Below are positions 17,922 through 25,855 of a stretch of DNA of 64,000 bases, piece by piece. A program made the translations under genes and the position numbers. The notes below the pieces were generated by a model, which saw only the letters and a program-made list of their open reading frames with translations, did not search any database and was not told where the DNA came from. Source of the DNA: an uncultured bacterium (GTDB lineage Bacteria > Planctomycetota > Phycisphaerae > Phycisphaerales > SM1A02); NCBI GenBank assembly GCA_903898755.1, contig CAIUGT010000051.1:1-64000 (forward strand), in the 5' to 3' direction. Position 1 is the stretch's first letter, and each line of letters starts with the position of its first letter.

Positions 17922-18560
17922 ATGTCGACGCAATCGATTCAATTACCGCACGAAGTTCTATCTTCGATCATTCGTTCCAACACCAATTCCACGAGTTACC
18001 AACGAACTCGCGAGATGACCATTGACGAGCTGCTGCTCGAAAATCGCGTCGTCTTCTTGATTGGAGAGATTGGTCCATCAAGCGCCGCACGTGTCATGAT
18101 GCAAATGTTGTATCTCGACAGCCAAAAGCGCGGTCAAGACATCAACTTCTACATCAACACTCCAGGTGGCGATGTGGATGAGACGCTGGCCATTTACGAC
18201 ACCATGCAATTTATCTCCAGCGAAGTTTCCACCTACTGCATTGGACGCGCGTACTCAGGCGGCGCGTTGTTGCTGGCCGCTGGCCAAGCCAAGAAGCGAC
18301 ACATTTTGCCCAACGCCAAGGTCATGATCCATCAACCTTCAGGCGGAGTTGGTGGCCAAACATCCGACATTCAAATTCAAGCGGAGCAAATCATCAAGGA
18401 CAAGCGCGCGCTGAACGAAATTTTGGCGCGCCACACTGGAAACCCTGTTGAACGAATCGCCAAAGATGGCGAGCGCGACAAGTTCTTCACGGCCACGGAA
18501 GCCTTGGCGTACGGTCTTGTGGACGAGATCGCCTCGTTCCCTGACAAATCGAAAAAGTGA
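17922..18560 (+). CDS. clpP: ATP-dependent Clp protease proteolytic subunit, first copy
   Basis: The 212-residue protein is a ClpP with a complete Ser-His-Asp triad by motif: Ser112 in GRAYSGGALLL, His137 in MIHQPSGG and Asp186 in GERDKFFTA. The usual GQAASMG around the nucleophile is changed to GRAYSGG, which marks it as a divergent paralogue. ClpP forms tetradecamers that degrade proteins fed by ClpX or ClpA/C. A second clpP follows after 77 nt, so the two may form a mixed complex. No clpX is in the window. Confidence 0.94.
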   Translation: MSTQSIQLPHEVLSSIIRSNTNSTSYQRTREMTIDELLLENRVVFLIGEIGPSSAARVMMQMLYLDSQKRGQDINFYINTPGGDVDETLAIYDTMQFISSEVSTYCIGRAYSGGALLLAAGQAKKRHILPNAKVMIHQPSGGVGGQTSDIQIQAEQIIKDKRALNEILARHTGNPVERIAKDGERDKFFTATEALAYGLVDEIASFPDKSKK

Positions 18561-18637
18561 TTGAAGCCGTGATTGCAGATGTGATTGCCAAACTGATCTG
18601 ATTTCAAAACTCAAACAAACAACGAGATCTACCGACC

Positions 18638-19246
18638 ATGACACTTGTTCCAATCGTGATTGAAAAAACCGGACGCGGCGAACGCGCGTATGACATTTAC
18701 AGCCGCCTGCTCAACGACCGAATTATTTTCGTGGGCGGACAAGTCAGCGACATGATGGCCAACTTGGTCGTGGCGCAATTGCTTTTCCTAGCCAACGAGG
18801 ATCAGAAGTCCGACATTCACTTGTATGTCAACAGTCCAGGCGGCAGCGTCACCGCGGGCTTGGGCATTGTGGACACCATGAATTTTATTCCGTGCAACAT
18901 TTGCACCTACATCATTGGTCAAGCCGCCAGCATGGGCTCGGTCATTGCGTGCAGTGGAACAAAGGGCAAGCGTTTCGCGCTGCCAAACGCTGAAAATTTA
19001 ATGCATCAGCCGCTCATTGCGGGCGTGCTTGAAGGCCAAGCCACCGATCTTGAGATTGAGGCGCGCCACATTCTTCGCATGCGCAGCCAACTCTACGCAA
19101 TTTACTCCAAGGCCACGGGTCGCAGCGAGGCTCAAATCGCTGAAGACTGTGAGCGCAACAATTGGCTCACTTCAGCAGAAATGTTGAAGTACGGCTTGAT
19201 TGATAGCGTGCTGGATAAATTGCAAATCCGCCCACCCACGACCTGA
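18638..19246 (+). CDS. clpP: Clp protease subunit, second copy, catalytic Asp replaced by Asn
   Basis: The 202-residue protein is otherwise the more canonical ClpP (IINGQAASMG-type site seen as [14 protein letters not shown], with Ser98; His123 in LMHQPL). At the position of the catalytic Asp in E. coli ClpP (ERDRF) it has ERNNW, giving Asn174. Listeria ClpP1 also has an Asn in this place and works best in a mixed barrel with ClpP2, so a heteromeric protease with the preceding gene is likely. The C-terminus keeps YGLIDSVL of the handle region. Cotranscription with the first clpP is likely. Confidence 0.94.
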   Translation: MTLVPIVIEKTGRGERAYDIYSRLLNDRIIFVGGQVSDMMANLVVAQLLFLANEDQKSDIHLYVNSPGGSVTAGLGIVDTMNFIPCNICTYIIGQAASMGSVIACSGTKGKRFALPNAENLMHQPLIAGVLEGQATDLEIEARHILRMRSQLYAIYSKATGRSEAQIAEDCERNNWLTSAEMLKYGLIDSVLDKLQIRPPTT

Positions 19247-19302
19247 TTGCGATTCATCTGATTAGTTCAACGTGTGAATCCATTCGCCTTGACGACGAAG
19301 AG

Positions 19303-19983
19303 TTATCTCATGTCCGCGAATGTGCTTGGCTGATATTTCCACCAACACCACTGCACCACCAGCGCGCTGGTCATTCCCAAAGCAACACCAACAATCACGT
19401 CAGTGATGTGGTGATTCTGCGACATGATGCGATTGAGTCCGACAAGCACAACACCCGCCAAGGCCAGGGGGAGTAATTTCGGCCAGCGCAATACGCACAC
19501 AATGGCTACGGCGCCAATGGTGGCGGCATGCCCTGATGGAAATGAAAAACTCGATCCCTCTGGAATCGCACCTTGCCAATTTGGGCGGGCGCGCATGAAA
19601 ATAAATTTCACAAGATTGACCACCGCGCCGCCGGTGGCAATCGAAATGCAAAGAAATACGGCCCATGTGGCAATGTCCCGGCGCTTGCCGAAAATTCCAA
19701 TCAACAAAATAACCGCCGACAGACAAATCCATGGCAGCGCATCACCCAAAAGACCAAGCGAGCGCAGAAAAACCCACTGCTCCAACTCCTCCTTGCTGAA
19801 TTGATTGATGAATTGCTTGTCGAAAAAAAACCAGGTCACGGTCACCAACGGAATCATGCCCACAAAAATTCCCGCAATGAGCGCCCTGCCCCATGGCGTT
19901 GCAAGCAGCGGTTTCAAACGCAATGACTGACCAGCAAACTCTGGTCGTGATTCGTTTTGTACATATGTTTCTATGGAAGACAT
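19303..19983 (-). CDS. PAP2-family membrane phosphatase
   Basis: The 226-residue protein has about six membrane helices and the three PAP2 motifs: KFIFMRARP, FPSGHAATIGA and NRIMSQNHHITDV with the catalytic His and Asp. Such enzymes remove phosphate from lipids, for example undecaprenyl diphosphate, phosphatidylglycerol phosphate or lipid A. The substrate cannot be told. The frame begins at a TTG at 20004; the ATG at 19983 is preferred. It diverges from moxR with 90 nt between starts. Confidence 0.9.
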   Translation of the reverse strand: MSSIETYVQNESRPEFAGQSLRLKPLLATPWGRALIAGIFVGMIPLVTVTWFFFDKQFINQFSKEELEQWVFLRSLGLLGDALPWICLSAVILLIGIFGKRRDIATWAVFLCISIATGGAVVNLVKFIFMRARPNWQGAIPEGSSFSFPSGHAATIGAVAIVCVLRWPKLLPLALAGVVLVGLNRIMSQNHHITDVIVGVALGMTSALVVQWCWWKYQPSTFADMR

Positions 19984-20073
19984 GGTTGTGAGGTCGTAGC
20001 GCAAGCCAAGTCAACGCTTGGGCTTGCAAGTGATCATACAAAATCTACATTTATTCTCCCCTATGATGCGCCC

Positions 20074-21102
20074 ATGAGCGATACAAAAGATGCGGAGCGC
20101 ACAGTCGAAATGTTTCGCACTGATTTTGCGCGGGTGAAATCCGAAGTACTCAAAGTGATTGTTGGCCAAACCAATGTGGTGGATGGCGTGCTCATTGCCT
20201 TGTTTGCCGGCGGACATGTCCTGCTTGAAGGCGTTCCAGGACTTGGAAAAACGCTTCTCATTCGCACACTCAGCCAAGCGCTTCAACTGAAATTTGGCCG
20301 CATTCAATTCACGCCAGACCTCATGCCCGCCGATGTCACTGGCACCACCATTGTGGTTGAAGGCGAGCACGGCCGCGACTTTCAATTTCGCAAAGGCCCC
20401 ATCTTTGCGCAAATTCTTTTGGCTGACGAAATAAATCGCGCGACACCCAAGACGCAAAGCTCACTGCTGGAAGCAATGCAGGAACGCAGCGTGACTGTTG
20501 GCGGAGTGACGCACCCTCTTGAGCCGCCGTTCTTGGTCATGGCCACGCAAAATCCAATTGAGCAAGAGGGAACATATCCCTTGCCAGAAGCGCAACTGGA
20601 TCGATTCTTTTTCAAGTTGCTTGTGGGCTACAGCACGCGCGCGGAACTCACCACCATTCTGGAGCGAACCACCAGCGGCGCTGAAGCGAAAGTGGAAGCG
20701 GTGCTTGGCGCGGAACAAATTATTGCGTATCAAAAGTTGGTGCGCAAAGTGCGGGTGGATGCGGCCGTGCAGGATTACGCGGTGCGCCTGACATTGGCCA
20801 CGCATCCAAAGAGTGAGTTTGCAACGCCTATGGTCAATCAATTCGTCCGCTTTGGCGCCAGTCCACGCGCAGCGCAGGCGCTTATTGTTGCGGGGAAAGT
20901 GAATGCGTTGCTCGCGGGTCGCAATCATGTCGCCTTTGAAGATGTGCGCCCCGCGTTGTTGCCCGCGATGCGCCATCGCATGTTGCTGAACTTTGAGGCA
21001 GAGGCCGAGGGCCGAACCGCCGATGGTATTTTAGAGAATCTTCTTGAGACCACTCCCGCCGACATTCGTTCTGAAACGCAAACCGTAGGAAGCAAAAAAT
21101 AA
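20074..21102 (+). CDS. MoxR-family AAA+ ATPase
   Basis: This 342-residue AAA+ protein has Walker A GVPGLGKTLLIRTL, Walker B ILLADEINRATPKTQSSLLE, sensor 1 FLVMATQNPIEQEGTYPLPE and the arginine-rich LDRFFFK, all typical of MoxR. MoxR proteins act as chaperones that mature metal- or VWA-domain proteins. The usual DUF58 and VWA genes do not follow; instead the stop overlaps the start of an outer-membrane-barrel-like gene. The open frame extends to 19957, but the ATG at 20074 gives the standard N-terminus and avoids the divergent PAP2 gene. Confidence 0.93.
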   Translation: MSDTKDAERTVEMFRTDFARVKSEVLKVIVGQTNVVDGVLIALFAGGHVLLEGVPGLGKTLLIRTLSQALQLKFGRIQFTPDLMPADVTGTTIVVEGEHGRDFQFRKGPIFAQILLADEINRATPKTQSSLLEAMQERSVTVGGVTHPLEPPFLVMATQNPIEQEGTYPLPEAQLDRFFFKLLVGYSTRAELTTILERTTSGAEAKVEAVLGAEQIIAYQKLVRKVRVDAAVQDYAVRLTLATHPKSEFATPMVNQFVRFGASPRAAQALIVAGKVNALLAGRNHVAFEDVRPALLPAMRHRMLLNFEAEAEGRTADGILENLLETTPADIRSETQTVGSKK

Positions 21103-22166
21103 TGCGCAATTGTATTTACCTCACAACCTTGACCTTGCTGACCGGCTCCGCCCTTGCTCAAAATATTGGTGGCGACAACAAGCCCGCGCCAAAAACGCCA
21201 GCCAAAGTCGCGCCAGTGACCACAACAACGCAACCACCCGCCACTTCCACAACGCCTGCCGCTGCAAATGCGGAGACGGCGACAACGCCAGCCACAACAT
21301 CAAATACTTCCACTACGCCACCGGCGCCACCAGAACAAAAGCCGGACATCAATTTAAAAATTTCTGGTGGCTACAGCCATCAATTCAGTACCTCCATTGA
21401 AGGCAGTGGCTCCTATACCGCCGACCGCGCGTACTTTGGAATTTCAAGTCGCTACACGCTTACTGAAACCGTCACGCTTTCCGTAGGTGTTGCCTATGAA
21501 TACGACTACTACAACTTCACGGGCAACAGCGTGTTTGCCACCGCTGCTTGGAACAATGTGGAAACGCTTGGCATTCTTCCGCGCTTTGACATAAAACTCA
21601 ATGATCACTGGTCCGTCGGCGCTGCGCCCGTGCTGCAAATGTCAGGCGAATCCAACGCCAGCGCTGGCAAGACCATCACCGGCGGTGCGTTGGTGAATTT
21701 CCGCTACGCCTTTGACGAGACGCATGTTCTTGGACTTGGCTTGTTGGCCAAGGGGCAATTGAATAATTCCGCGCTTGTGGTTCCAGTTCCAATTGTTGAT
21801 TGGGAAATTAAAAAAGGTTTACGAATTTCCAATGTGCGCGGTCCTGAAGCGAATCCATTTGTTGGCTTGGAATTGGTGCAAGAACTTTCAACGCAGTTCA
21901 ACGCGGCGCTTGGCGGCGCATGGGAATATCGAATGTTTCGCCTTGACGACAGCGCTCCACTTGCCAATGGCGCTGGACTTGAGCAACAAATCACTTTGTA
22001 TGGACGACTTGAGTGGAAACCTGTTCCACAATTTCGCGTTGATTTTCTAGCGGGCGCGGCCGTTATGAATCAATTGAAATTGTATGACAGTTCCAACAAT
22101 TTCATCGGCAGCGAGGATGGCGGAACATCGCTGGTGCTTGGCGTGTTTGCTAGTTACAAATTTTAA
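21102..22166 (+). CDS. Probable outer-membrane beta-barrel protein with Pro/Thr linker
   Basis: The 354-residue product has a signal peptide (TTLTLLTGSALAQ), a linker of about 60 residues of Thr, Ala and Pro, and a region of alternating hydrophobic strands (LKISGGYSHQFSTS, VTLSVGVAYEYDYY) that ends with the aromatic residue typical of barrel proteins (VLGVFASYKF). It resembles the DUF6268-type barrels of Planctomycetes, though I cannot confirm that. The ATG shares its A with the moxR stop codon, so the ATPase and this protein are translationally coupled. Function unknown. Confidence 0.7.
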   Translation: MRNCIYLTTLTLLTGSALAQNIGGDNKPAPKTPAKVAPVTTTTQPPATSTTPAAANAETATTPATTSNTSTTPPAPPEQKPDINLKISGGYSHQFSTSIEGSGSYTADRAYFGISSRYTLTETVTLSVGVAYEYDYYNFTGNSVFATAAWNNVETLGILPRFDIKLNDHWSVGAAPVLQMSGESNASAGKTITGGALVNFRYAFDETHVLGLGLLAKGQLNNSALVVPVPIVDWEIKKGLRISNVRGPEANPFVGLELVQELSTQFNAALGGAWEYRMFRLDDSAPLANGAGLEQQITLYGRLEWKPVPQFRVDFLAGAAVMNQLKLYDSSNNFIGSEDGGTSLVLGVFASYKF

Positions 22167-22277
22167 TGCTTCAGTTCTTGGAGTTTCAACGCGTGAACTT
22201 TTGATTCGTGTTGATTTCATTTGACGCGCAAATTCGATGATTTTGCGTGAGCACGGCGGAACGCCTTGCATGAAAAA
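22167..22277. other. Convergent intergenic region
   Basis: This 111-nt gap lies between the ends of two convergent genes. A weak inverted repeat (ACGCGCAAA with TTTTGCGTG, around 22220-22250) could act as a terminator, but there is no T-run. Nothing else is seen. Confidence 0.3.
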
Positions 22278-23528
22278 CTACCGCTTTGACGGTGCCGCGC
22301 TTAACAAAGCCAAGCGCCTTCCAGCCTCTTCCACATTTGCCCGCGAATTAAAAGCGCTCACGCGCAAAAAACCTTCGCCACAATTTCCAAAGCCAGCGCC
22401 CGGAGTTGTGACCAACTGCGCCTCGCGAAGCAGCACATCAAACGCGTCCCAACTTGTCAGACCCGCCGGACATTTCAGCCAGACATACGGCGCGTTCTCG
22501 CCGCCCCACACCTGAAGTCCTTGCGCCGCGATGGCTTTGCGAAGAATGGCGGCATTGGCCAAATAGAAATCACACAACGCCTTCATTTGCTTTTGCCCCT
22601 GGGGCGTGCACAACGCGGCCACGGCTTTTTGCACCGGCCAACTCACGCCATTACTACATGTGCTCCACCATCGCGACCACAATCCGTGAAATGGAATTCG
22701 CTTGCCGTCACGCGTGCGCCCGGTCAATTCTTTTGGGACCACAGTAAAACCACATCGAAGCCCTGTAAATCCGCCATTTTTAGAGAAACTGCGAAATTCC
22801 ACCGCGCATTTTTTAGCGCCTGGAATTTCAAAAATACTCCGAGGTATGTCGTTGTCGCGAATGTAAGCCTCGTACGCGGCGTCAAACAGAATCAACGTGT
22901 CGTTACTCAATGCCCAATTCACCCACCGCGTGAGCGCCGCCCGGTTCATGGCCGAACCCGTTGGATTATTGGGCGAACACAAATACGCCACATCCACTGG
23001 CTGCGAAGGTGGTTCTGGAACAAATCCATTTTCTGGAGTCGCCTCCATGTACACCAAGCCTTGGTAACGACCGTCCTTCATAACGCCGGTGTTACCCGCC
23101 ATGACATTGGTGTCCACATACACCGGATACACCGGATCAGGAACCCCTATCACATTTCCACTTCCAAATAATTCTAAAAAGTGGCTGGCGTCCGGCTTAC
23201 TTCCATCGGAAAGAAAAATCTCGTCGTCGGCAATGTCTACTCCACAGTCACGGAACATGCTTTGGGCGATCGCCCCGCGCACAAAATCATGTCCCGCTGA
23301 CGGTCCATAGCCTTGAAAGCGTTCGCGAATTGCCAAATCATCAACGCCTTCGCGCAGCGCGGTCACGGCAACTTCTGGAAGCGGTTCGGTGACATCGCCA
23401 ATGCCGCAGCGAATCACCTTCAACGCAAGCTCTGGATTCGCGTCGCAAAAAACCTTCACACGACGCGCAATTTCCGGAAACAAATAGCCCGCGCTTAATT
23501 TCAAAAAGTTTTCATTGATCCATGCCAT
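22278..23528 (-). CDS. dapL: LL-diaminopimelate aminotransferase
   Basis: The 416-residue PLP enzyme starts with the DapL hallmark NFLKLSAGYLFPEIARRV and has IRCGIGDVTEPLP, YLCSPNNPTGSAM, LFDAAYEAYI and the PLP-lysine region FRSFSKNGGFTGLRCG. DapL converts tetrahydrodipicolinate directly to LL-diaminopimelate with glutamate, bypassing the succinylase steps of lysine and cell-wall synthesis. It is known from plants, Chlamydiae, Planctomycetes and some other bacteria. It probably forms a leftward run with the methyltransferase and peptidase genes before it (gaps of 9 and 30 nt). Confidence 0.95.
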   Translation of the reverse strand: MAWINENFLKLSAGYLFPEIARRVKVFCDANPELALKVIRCGIGDVTEPLPEVAVTALREGVDDLAIRERFQGYGPSAGHDFVRGAIAQSMFRDCGVDIADDEIFLSDGSKPDASHFLELFGSGNVIGVPDPVYPVYVDTNVMAGNTGVMKDGRYQGLVYMEATPENGFVPEPPSQPVDVAYLCSPNNPTGSAMNRAALTRWVNWALSNDTLILFDAAYEAYIRDNDIPRSIFEIPGAKKCAVEFRSFSKNGGFTGLRCGFTVVPKELTGRTRDGKRIPFHGLWSRWWSTCSNGVSWPVQKAVAALCTPQGQKQMKALCDFYLANAAILRKAIAAQGLQVWGGENAPYVWLKCPAGLTSWDAFDVLLREAQLVTTPGAGFGNCGEGFLRVSAFNSRANVEEAGRRLALLSAAPSKR

Positions 23529-23537
23529 TTCAGCACA

Positions 23538-24194
23538 TTACCTTGTGAATGTGCGACCAGCACCAACCGATGCAACAGCCTTGCGCAAACGAACCGTCAG
23601 CGCGGGCGGAAGATTCGCCATGACCAGTTGCTGACGACCCTCATGCGCCTTGAACAACTCACGGCGAATTCCACGAATTTCTTTCAACTGCTTCTTTCCT
23701 TTGGAGCCGACCAACGAGCCTTTGATCACCCGCACCCCGGCGTATTCAAAGTAAACCAGCTCGCCGCCATCAACCAATAAGTCCATGAGGTCCTTGAAAA
23801 TCGCACGCACCAACGCTGGCGGAAAATTATTGAATGGCAAACCGCACACGATTAAGTCGTAGTTGCCCTCCAGTTGCGCGTCTTCAATTCTTCCTTGGTG
23901 CAACTCCACATGGATTTTTGAATGCGACCTGCGAAAGGGCGCCAGAATTTTTTTCTCAAGGGTGTCGCAAAAAAGTTCGTTCATTTCCACAACATCAAGA
24001 TGATCACCGGCGCGCAAATCCTTGAGCAATTTCTTGGTGAATGGACCAGTGCCTGGACCAACCTCAAGCACGCGCCTCTTGCCCGTGCGCGCGGCAAGTC
24101 CCTTGGTCATGGCGTTGGCAAGCGCGGGACTGCTAGGCCACACACTCCCTGTGTTTTTCATATCTCGAAAGGCTGCGCGGACAAATTTCAACAT
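23538..24194 (-). CDS. Class I SAM-dependent methyltransferase (phospholipid or rRNA-type)
   Basis: The 218-residue protein has the SAM-binding loop VLEVGPGTGPFTKKLL, the acidic strand end DVVEMNE, and GLPFNNFPPALV in the place of the catalytic motif. The pattern resembles PmtA phosphatidylethanolamine N-methyltransferases and KsgA-like dimethylases; the N-terminal FVRAAFRDMKNTGSVWPSSP favours the phospholipid type. Its lipid substrate is inferred. It sits between the M42 peptidase and dapL genes on the same strand, with short gaps. Confidence 0.78.
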   Translation of the reverse strand: MLKFVRAAFRDMKNTGSVWPSSPALANAMTKGLAARTGKRRVLEVGPGTGPFTKKLLKDLRAGDHLDVVEMNELFCDTLEKKILAPFRRSHSKIHVELHQGRIEDAQLEGNYDLIVCGLPFNNFPPALVRAIFKDLMDLLVDGGELVYFEYAGVRVIKGSLVGSKGKKQLKEIRGIRRELFKAHEGRQQLVMANLPPALTVRLRKAVASVGAGRTFTR

Positions 24195-24224
24195 GACAAA
24201 ATGAGTCTACCTAAAGCACTGTCT

Positions 24225-25319
24225 TCACAATTGAGGAGCGAACACTTCATTTCCCTTGAGACTCAAGGCAAAGCCCGCGAAAATTTCGGCGATCTGCTCC
24301 AAATCTTTCAACGCCGTCATTTCAACGGTGGTGTGCATGTAACGAATGGGCAAACTCACCAATCCGCTTGCAATTCCCCCACCTTTCACAAAGATCGCAT
24401 CGGTGTCTGTGCCTGTGCGCCCCGCCGCACCACCCCGTTGGACGACAATATTTTTAGCTTTGGCCACCTCAAATATGCGCGCTGCCACTTCTGGTTGCGA
24501 CGCGCCTCCCACGGAAACTTTTGGTCCACCGCCCAATTTAAAATGTCCATGCTGCGGATGATTAATGCCAGGACTATCCGTGGCGTGACCAACGTCCGTC
24601 ACCAGCGCAACATTTGGATTGAGCGAACCCGCGATCATGCTGGCGCCATGCAAACCAACTTCTTCTTGCACGGTGCTCACCGCCACCACGCGCACATTGA
24701 GTTCCGATCGCTTCTCGGCGATCAAACGCAAGCCCTCTGCGGCGGCAAATGTTCCAATGCGATTGTCCAAACCGCGCGCCACGATCAGCCCGTCGCCCAT
24801 CAACATGCTTTGATCCATGAACACGCCAGGGTCGCCAATATTCAACAACGCTTGCGCGGCGGCGAAATCCTTGGCGCCAATATCCACATACAACTCATGC
24901 AACTTGCGCATTTTGCCTTCGTTACTTTTGTCTTGCAAATGAATCGCGGTCGCGCCAATGAGTCCGACCACGGGCTTGGTGACTCCATCCACTGAACTCA
25001 TAAATTGAACGCGCTTGCCAACAATGCTGCCCGCGTCAATGCCGCCAATGGATTTGCAATAAATAAAACCGTTCGGATCAATGAAGTTGACCATCAATCC
25101 AATTTCATCGGCGTGACCGCAGAGCGCCAAGGTGATGACCTCTTTGCCACTTTTGGCGGGCTCAATGCTTGCAAAACAATTTCCGTACGCATCATTCCAA
25201 CATCGATCAGCGAATGGCCTGACATACGAAAGCCAGACTTGTTGACCAGCCCTTTCGTAACCAGAAGGGCTTGGAGTATCAAGTAAAGTTCGAAGAAAGG
25301 TCAAGGAGTCTGGGCGCAT
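24225..25319 (-). CDS. M42-family metallo-aminopeptidase
   Basis: The 364-residue enzyme shows the M42 metal ligands: LCGHADEIGLM, ARGLDNRIG, the catalytic Glu pair VQEEVGLHGA, VTDVGHATD and RYMHTTVEM. Members form large tetrahedral aminopeptidases that trim peptides after the proteasome or similar proteases; some are glucanases. A GTG at 25337 would add six residues; the ATG at 25319 is preferred. It appears to head a short run with the methyltransferase and dapL. Confidence 0.93.
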   Translation of the reverse strand: MRPDSLTFLRTLLDTPSPSGYERAGQQVWLSYVRPFADRCWNDAYGNCFASIEPAKSGKEVITLALCGHADEIGLMVNFIDPNGFIYCKSIGGIDAGSIVGKRVQFMSSVDGVTKPVVGLIGATAIHLQDKSNEGKMRKLHELYVDIGAKDFAAAQALLNIGDPGVFMDQSMLMGDGLIVARGLDNRIGTFAAAEGLRLIAEKRSELNVRVVAVSTVQEEVGLHGASMIAGSLNPNVALVTDVGHATDSPGINHPQHGHFKLGGGPKVSVGGASQPEVAARIFEVAKAKNIVVQRGGAAGRTGTDTDAIFVKGGGIASGLVSLPIRYMHTTVEMTALKDLEQIAEIFAGFALSLKGNEVFAPQL

Positions 25320-25393
25320 GGGAAGCGGAATGTACACGCTTGGACCTATGCCGTTACTCCATGACCCCCTTCGAACTAACCTTGAATGCTTGG

Positions 25394-25678
25394 TTAACTC
25401 GCTTGCCTACTCGTGAGGCGGGCGAATGCGGCTTCAAAGTCGCTCAATGACTTTGGTGTTGCGCGAGGTTTGCCACTGGTTGAAGTGGTTGAAATTGGCT
25501 TTGGAAACGCAATGTTCTGCGTCACTTGCGGTGTCGGCGTGCGACCCATTCGCTCATCGCGACGCGCCTCCATTGTTTGCTGAAGCTTGGACAAGATGCC
25601 GCGCAAGTGCTCCAATTTTGAACTTGCTGCTCCAGCAGGAATTTCGACTTTTTGAACTTGACCGTTGCTGTTTTCCAT
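25394..25678 (-). CDS. Small hypothetical protein with a coiled-coil segment
   Basis: I do not recognise this 94-residue protein. Its middle (SSKLEHLRGILSKLQQTMEA) looks like a short coiled coil; the C-terminus is Ser/Thr/Pro-rich, ending in DFEAAFARLTSRQAS. The ATG at 25678 follows AAAGGAAAGGGAG, a good ribosome binding site in a genome where these are rare, and this decides the start over the longer frame to 25702. It lies alone between the M42 gene and the divergent protease gene. Confidence 0.5.
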   Translation of the reverse strand: MENSNGQVQKVEIPAGAASSKLEHLRGILSKLQQTMEARRDERMGRTPTPQVTQNIAFPKPISTTSTSGKPRATPKSLSDFEAAFARLTSRQAS

Positions 25679-25702
25679 GACTCCCTTTCCTTTCATTGGC
25701 AC

Positions 25703-25855
25703 TGCGAATTGCAGTCACCATGCCTACGGAATTCACTGTCAAATATGAACTGATGAAAAGCAATAAATTCATGCAGATTTTTCATAAATTTTCATAACCC
25801 CCGACACACGGAGGGGGTAAATTGGATTTTCAACCATTTCCAAAGGCTTCCACCC
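25703..25855. promoter_or_regulatory. Divergent intergenic region with small hairpin
   Basis: The 153-nt gap is AT-rich and carries TTTTCATAAA/TTTTCATAAC as a near-direct repeat at about 25777-25797. Right after it, CCCCC and GGGGG (about 25799-25817) can pair as a 5-bp stem about 38 nt before the protease ATG. It probably holds promoters for both neighbours; no hexamers stand out. Confidence 0.3.

Noticed and set aside
19957-20073. Longer N-terminus of the MoxR protein
   Set aside because: It overlaps the divergent PAP2 gene start, and the family begins at the ATG at 20074.
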